Source: UBA5614 sp034678545 (GTDB lineage: Bacteria > Cloacimonadota > Cloacimonadia > Cloacimonadales > Cloacimonadaceae). From it: a stretch of 44,614 nucleotides of DNA. The notes beneath the pieces are model-generated. The model ran no database searches. It saw only the letters and a program-made list of their open reading frames with translations, and had not been told where the DNA came from. Both the position numbers and the translations under genes were made by a program. Below are positions 40,396-44,614 of the stretch, one piece after another. Position 1 is the first letter of the stretch. Each line of letters begins with the position of its first letter. The stretch covers positions 1-44,614 of the forward strand of contig JAXDBS010000096.1 of assembly GCA_034678545.1 (NCBI GenBank), read 5' to 3'.

Positions 40396-43300
40396 ATGAG
40401 AGCAAAAAGCCTGTTTATCTTGCTGCTGAGTGTGCTGGTGTTCGGGCTGACGCCCTTGAGCGCCGCCTTGAACGAGTACACATTCACACAATCCGTGGGC
40501 ACTTACACGGAGATTACGGGCGGAGCGCTGTACGGCACGGAAACATCGGATGACCAGCGTTTCGTGGATCCTGCCACCCCGGCGGGGGGAACAACCAACA
40601 CCGGTCCCGGCCTCCCGATCGGTTTCAATTTCGCGTTTAACGATTTTGTTTTTGACGTGATCGCCATCAACAACAACGGCTGGATCTCCTTCGGGCAGTC
40701 GGCCCTGGGAACGACGGCGGTCAACATCACTTCCTCCAGTTCCTATAACCCGCTGAGCAGCACTTCTGTCATCACCCCTTCCCAACTGGCCAACCGCGCT
40801 GCTCCCCTGGCGCGCGACCTGCAGGCCCAGGCGGGAGCCTCGCTGCGCATGGAAACGATCGGCACCGCGCCCAACCGGGTCTGCATCATCCAGTGGAAGA
40901 ACTACAAGCGTTACAGCACCACAGGTACTGGCGACGTGTTTAATTTCCAGATCCAGCTGCATGAGACGCCCAACAAGGTGGTTTTTGCCTACGGGCCTTT
41001 CACGTTTACCAACACGACAGCCAGCACCGTACAGGTAGGTTTGCGCGGGGCTGACGCCACGGACTTTTTCAACCGCACTTCGACCACGGACTGGATGGCC
41101 ACCACGCCGGGGGCGGCCAACAACGCGACCTGCGCCCTGTCCGGCACGATCTACCCGGCACCCGGGCTGACCTTTGAGTTCCTGCCACCCGTTCCCGCCA
41201 CCAATGACCTGCAGACGCTCTCCGTCACCGGAAGCACAACGCCTTCGGTCGGCGCTACATCCAATTACACCATCCAGGTGCGCAACCGGGGCAGCGCGCC
41301 CCAGACGACCTATACTGTCAGCCTGATGCAGGGGACGAACGTATTGGGGACGGTCAGCGGTCCACCCCTGGCATCCATGGAGATTACGGATATCGTTATT
41401 CCCTGGACGCCCGCTACCACGGGGGACATGGCCCTGACTGGAATGGTGACCCTGGCCGGCGACGAAAACACCCTTAATGATGTTTCACCGCCCTTTAACG
41501 TGACAGTGTTCCCGGCGGGAACTCTGGTGGTTACCTTCGGCACCGGCACTTCCGCGGCCGCTTATCCTTTTTACACCACCTATGGTTATGCCAGGCACGC
41601 CACCCTGTACACGGCGTCAGACTTGGGTCAACAGGTGGGACCAATCTCCGGCGTCATGTGGAAAGTCGTGGCCCAATACGGCAATACCATTCCCTATAGA
41701 ATCCTGATGAAGACAACCGCGGCCACGGCGCTGGTCACGGAACCCTGGGCCACAACGATTGCGGACGCGCAGGAATGCGTTTCCGACACTGTCACAATTG
41801 ACACACCGGGCTGGAAATATTTCCCTTTTACTACTTTTTTCAACTATACGGGTGACAACCTGGTCGTAATGGTGGAGGCCAATTACGGCGGCACCGGCAC
41901 CACCTCCAACCAGACCTTCAATTATACAACCGCCACCACCGGCAGCGCCCATTACTGGGGAACGGATAACAACCCGCCCACCACCAACGGGACCTTGTCC
42001 TCCAACAAGCCCAATATCGGCATCAGTTTCCAGATGGGCGGCATGGGCGCGCTGTCGGGAACAGTGACCAGCGGCGGCAACCCTGTGGACGGGGCTTTGG
42101 TGGTCATTCAGAACACGACCCAGACCCAGTTGACCAATACGGCGGGGACCTATAATTTCCCGTTTGTCCCACCGGGCACTTATCAGGTCACCTGCAGCAA
42201 ACTGGGGTACCAGACCCAGACCCTGCCGGCAACCATAAACGTTGGCCAGACCACTACCCTGAACTACAACCTGGTTGCCTCGCAACAGGTGAACGTCACC
42301 GGCACAGTGGTGGGCAGCGACGCCCCGACCGTCGGCCTGGCAGATGCAGCCGTGCATCTGGACGGGGCGCTGGATTACGACGGCATCACCAATGCTTCCG
42401 GCCAGTTTACCATAACGGGGGTGCTGTCCGGAAATACCTACAACTATACAATCTCCAAGGGCAGTTATCAAAATGCCACAGGAACGATTAATGTGGGCAC
42501 CGACAATTATAATATGGGTACTATCACCCTTAATGAGGTCGCGACTCCGCCCAATAATGTGACTGCCACGCTGAATACCGCCCAGACAGAAGTGACCATA
42601 ACCTGGCGCCCGCCCGGAGCAGCCGGACCCAGTAACGTCGATAACTTCGATGTTACAGATGGCGGATGGGTGCCCAGTTCTAACTGGAGCAATCCTTTGG
42701 GCGACTGGCAGTGGACGAATAACTTCAGCCCCACACCTTATAACGATATCGACACATACACTGATACTCCGCCCCAAACCACGCATTCAGGAACGGGCAT
42801 GTGGGGGACCGTGATCAATGGAGGATATTCCAACTGCAGCGGGTGGTCTTATCTGAGAAAGACATTCAACCTAACGGGGATCACGAATCCTGTGTTGAAC
42901 TTGTGGCACTATATGGATGGATATAATACCTGGGATTACGGTTTGATAGTGGTTAACGGGACAACTGTCTGGGGCAGCAGCGCTGCAGCGGAATTCATGC
43001 CCTGGCAGGTGTTAAATGTGGATTTGTCGGCTTATGCCAATAATCCGAATGTTGTTATCGGCTTTGAATGGTATGCCACCTCTGTCGTCTCCTATGCCGG
43101 CTGGTACATCGATGATGTTTATGTGGGTTCTGCCGGCAATGTTCCCACCGCCAGATTGAACAGGCCATGGGCAACTCCTGAAATAACACCTTCTGTCAGT
43201 AATCCTGACAGAGCAATTACAGGTTACCGGGTTTGGCGGCTGCTTGCAGGACAGGAGTCAAACGAAGCTGCCTGGACCCTGCTGGGGACCACTGCAGTCG

Positions 43301-44614
43301 CGGATACTTTCTACATCAACACCGGTTTCCAGACTTGGCCTGATGGTGAGTATAAATGGGCTGTGAAGACACTGTATACCGGGGAAGTGTTATCTGCCCC
43401 CTCCTTTTCCAATATGCTCATGAAACGGCCCAATGACCTGTCCGCCCTGGCTATCAGCGGCAACGTCAATCCGTCTGTCGGGTCGGCCTCCAATTATACG
43501 GTGCAGATCAAGAACACGGGAACCGCAGCCCAGGCGGCGGGGGCCTATACGGTCAAGGTCATGATCGGGACAACCGAAGGTGCATCAGTGGCAGGGCCTG
43601 CGATTCAGCCGGGTGAAATCCTGGATGTCATAGTACCATGGACGCCTGCAGCGGAAGGCGCAGCTTCCATCCATGGCAAGGTGGCCCTGACCACCGACAC
43701 CCTGCCCACCAATGATTCCTCCCCGGTTTTGGATATCTTTGTGCACCCGGCCGGCACCCAGTTCGTCATCATCGGCGAAGGCACTTCCAACCAGAGACAG
43801 CCGCTTGGCGTTTTATACGGATACGAAAGGGACGCCACCATCTACACGCAGGACCAGATAGGGGTCTTAGGCAACGTAGCAGGGATCCAGTGGTATTGCC
43901 ACACCTCGGCAACTGCGGCAGTGCCCTTCCGGGTTCTGATGAAAACCACGGCGGAAACGGCCCTCACCACCCAGCCCTGGGATACGATGATTGCCGACGC
44001 CATTCCCGTCCTGGATACCACCTATGCCTTTTCCACCACCGGTTGGCACTTCTTCCCACTGGACCTGCAGTTCCCCTATACGGGCAACAACCTGGTCGTC
44101 ATGACTGAGACCAGTTACGGCGGCGCGGGCACCACCACACCCTATTTCCGTTATACGACAGGCACCACGGGCTGCCATATATATTACTATGCCGATAACA
44201 ATCCCCCCACCACCAGCGGTACTTTGAACACCAGCAGGCCCAACATCGGGCTGAGCCTGACCGCAGCCGGCACGGAACCTGTGTTCAATGTGAACCCTTC
44301 CAGTTACAGTTATGGGCAGACCCTGATCAACACTGTTTATAATAAGAGCTTCAATATCACCAACATCGGCGGCGGCGCTGATCCGCTGGTCATCAGCAGC
44401 ATAACGATCAGCGGCAGCCCGTTCTTCACACTGGAGAACCTGCCTGCCCTGCCCGTTTCCCTGGCCAGCTTCCAATCCGTATCCTTTACGGCCAGATACA
44501 ATCCCACGGCAGCCGGAGAGCACAGCGCCACGATCACGATCACGGACAACCTGGCGCGTTCCCATACGCTGAGTTTGGGCAGGAGCGGGGACGGGATGAG
44601 GACCCAGCACCCGG
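40396..44614 (+). CDS. Very large modular exported protein, 3' end outside window
   Basis: An uninterrupted frame of at least 1406 codons that runs off the right edge; I read it through by codon and saw no stop. The signal peptide is MRAKSLFILLLSVLVFGLTP, ending near LSAALN, and AAGGAG precedes the ATG. Modules in order: a globular beta domain (about 30-265, FNFAFNDFVFDV, INNNGWISFGQ); a CARDB-like domain (about 268-375); a beta domain opening FGTGTS (about 380-550); carboxypeptidase-regulatory-like domains (about 552-630 and 632-715); a fibronectin/MAM-like domain (about 716-912, ending WYIDDVYVGS); then second copies of the CARDB-like (about 1013-1115) and FGTGTS-type (about 1120-1287) domains; and a HYDIN/ASPM-like Ig domain (about 1294-1395). 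A sorting domain may follow beyond the edge. Likely a surface adhesin or matrix protein (inference). Confidence 0.88.
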   Translation, partial: MRAKSLFILLLSVLVFGLTPLSAALNEYTFTQSVGTYTEITGGALYGTETSDDQRFVDPATPAGGTTNTGPGLPIGFNFAFNDFVFDVIAINNNGWISFGQSALGTTAVNITSSSSYNPLSSTSVITPSQLANRAAPLARDLQAQAGASLRMETIGTAPNRVCIIQWKNYKRYSTTGTGDVFNFQIQLHETPNKVVFAYGPFTFTNTTASTVQVGLRGADATDFFNRTSTTDWMATTPGAANNATCALSGTIYPAPGLTFEFLPPVPATNDLQTLSVTGSTTPSVGATSNYTIQVRNRGSAPQTTYTVSLMQGTNVLGTVSGPPLASMEITDIVIPWTPATTGDMALTGMVTLAGDENTLNDVSPPFNVTVFPAGTLVVTFGTGTSAAAYPFYTTYGYARHATLYTASDLGQQVGPISGVMWKVVAQYGNTIPYRILMKTTAATALVTEPWATTIADAQECVSDTVTIDTPGWKYFPFTTFFNYTGDNLVVMVEANYGGTGTTSNQTFNYTTATTGSAHYWGTDNNPPTTNGTLSSNKPNIGISFQMGGMGALSGTVTSGGNPVDGALVVIQNTTQTQLTNTAGTYNFPFVPPGTYQVTCSKLGYQTQTLPATINVGQTTTLNYNLVASQQVNVTGTVVGSDAPTVGLADAAVHLDGALDYDGITNASGQFTITGVLSGNTYNYTISKGSYQNATGTINVGTDNYNMGTITLNEVATPPNNVTATLNTAQTEVTITWRPPGAAGPSNVDNFDVTDGGWVPSSNWSNPLGDWQWTNNFSPTPYNDIDTYTDTPPQTTHSGTGMWGTVINGGYSNCSGWSYLRKTFNLTGITNPVLNLWHYMDGYNTWDYGLIVVNGTTVWGSSAAAEFMPWQVLNVDLSAYANNPNVVIGFEWYATSVVSYAGWYIDDVYVGSAGNVPTARLNRPWATPEITPSVSNPDRAITGYRVWRLLAGQESNEAAWTLLGTTAVADTFYINTGFQTWPDGEYKWAVKTLYTGEVLSAPSFSNMLMKRPNDLSALAISGNVNPSVGSASNYTVQIKNTGTAAQAAGAYTVKVMIGTTEGASVAGPAIQPGEILDVIVPWTPAAEGAASIHGKVALTTDTLPTNDSSPVLDIFVHPAGTQFVIIGEGTSNQRQPLGVLYGYERDATIYTQDQIGVLGNVAGIQWYCHTSATAAVPFRVLMKTTAETALTTQPWDTMIADAIPVLDTTYAFSTTGWHFFPLDLQFPYTGNNLVVMTETSYGGAGTTTPYFRYTTGTTGCHIYYYADNNPPTTSGTLNTSRPNIGLSLTAAGTEPVFNVNPSSYSYGQTLINTVYNKSFNITNIGGGADPLVISSITISGSPFFTLENLPALPVSLASFQSVSFTARYNPTAAGEHSATITITDNLARSHTLSLGRSGDGMRTQHP

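Noticed and set aside
41617..42786. Open frame of 389 codons on the minus strand within the large exported protein
   Set aside because: The plus-strand frame is open throughout with a signal peptide and known domains; the minus frame is Gly/Val/Ile-rich shadow.

Overview
The window looks like a chromosomal contig from an uncultured Gram-negative bacterium of the Fibrobacterota-Chlorobiota-Bacteroidota (FCB) group. Candidatus Cloacimonadota or a close candidate phylum fits best. The evidence is a porX-type response regulator fused to a PglZ-like domain, several exported proteins ending in a FlgD-Ig/type IX-like sorting module (pattern PNP...IYN..G..V), the recurring VELSSFTA module ahead of that C-terminus, an outer-membrane secretin, and a phosphate-selective-type porin. 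Genus and species cannot be fixed from this sequence.

Layout. (1) 2-13151, plus strand: a type IV pilus locus in the order pilT (3' end only), two pseudopilin genes, a 621-aa pilin-like anchored protein, pilM, pilN, pilO, pilP, pilQ, a 765-aa Big_1-type lipoprotein, pilB and pilC, closed by a terminator. (2) 13232-17421: a PAP2 phosphatase, an SBBP-repeat exported protein, a small exported protein, a repeat-rich non-coding stretch and a Sel1-repeat protein. (3) 17897-26214: a phosphate-response island. phoB-phoR-sigma factor run on the minus strand, divergent from porin-pstS-pstC-pstA-pstB-phoU-arsC on the plus strand, with a Pho-box-like array between them. (4) 26243-29278: an exported sorting-domain protein, a decayed copy of its C-terminus, and two short ORFs preceded by near-identically spaced promoter/leader sequences. 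(5) 29279-35955, minus strand: a NatAB-type ABC exporter, an exported protein of unknown function, and a 1109-aa protein with seven SBBP repeats. (6) 36382-39960, plus strand: MORN protein, panB, an unknown protein translationally coupled to porX, and porX. (7) 40396 to the end: a very large modular exported protein that is open at the window edge.

How it fits together. The pilus genes supply retraction and extension ATPases, platform, alignment complex and secretin. The lipoprotein and the long pilin-like protein are candidate surface or tip parts. The phosphate island pairs sensing (PhoR/PhoB/PhoU) with outer- and inner-membrane uptake, and adds an arsenate reductase that would cope with arsenate entering through Pst. 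PorX probably controls export or expression of the sorting-domain proteins spread through the window.

The points most worth a second look are a short palindromic repeat present both in the intergenic mosaic and inside the start of pilQ, the duplicated leader sequences, the unknown protein coupled to PorX, and the sigma factor coupled to PhoBR. No rRNA, tRNA, CRISPR array, transposase or prophage gene was seen.
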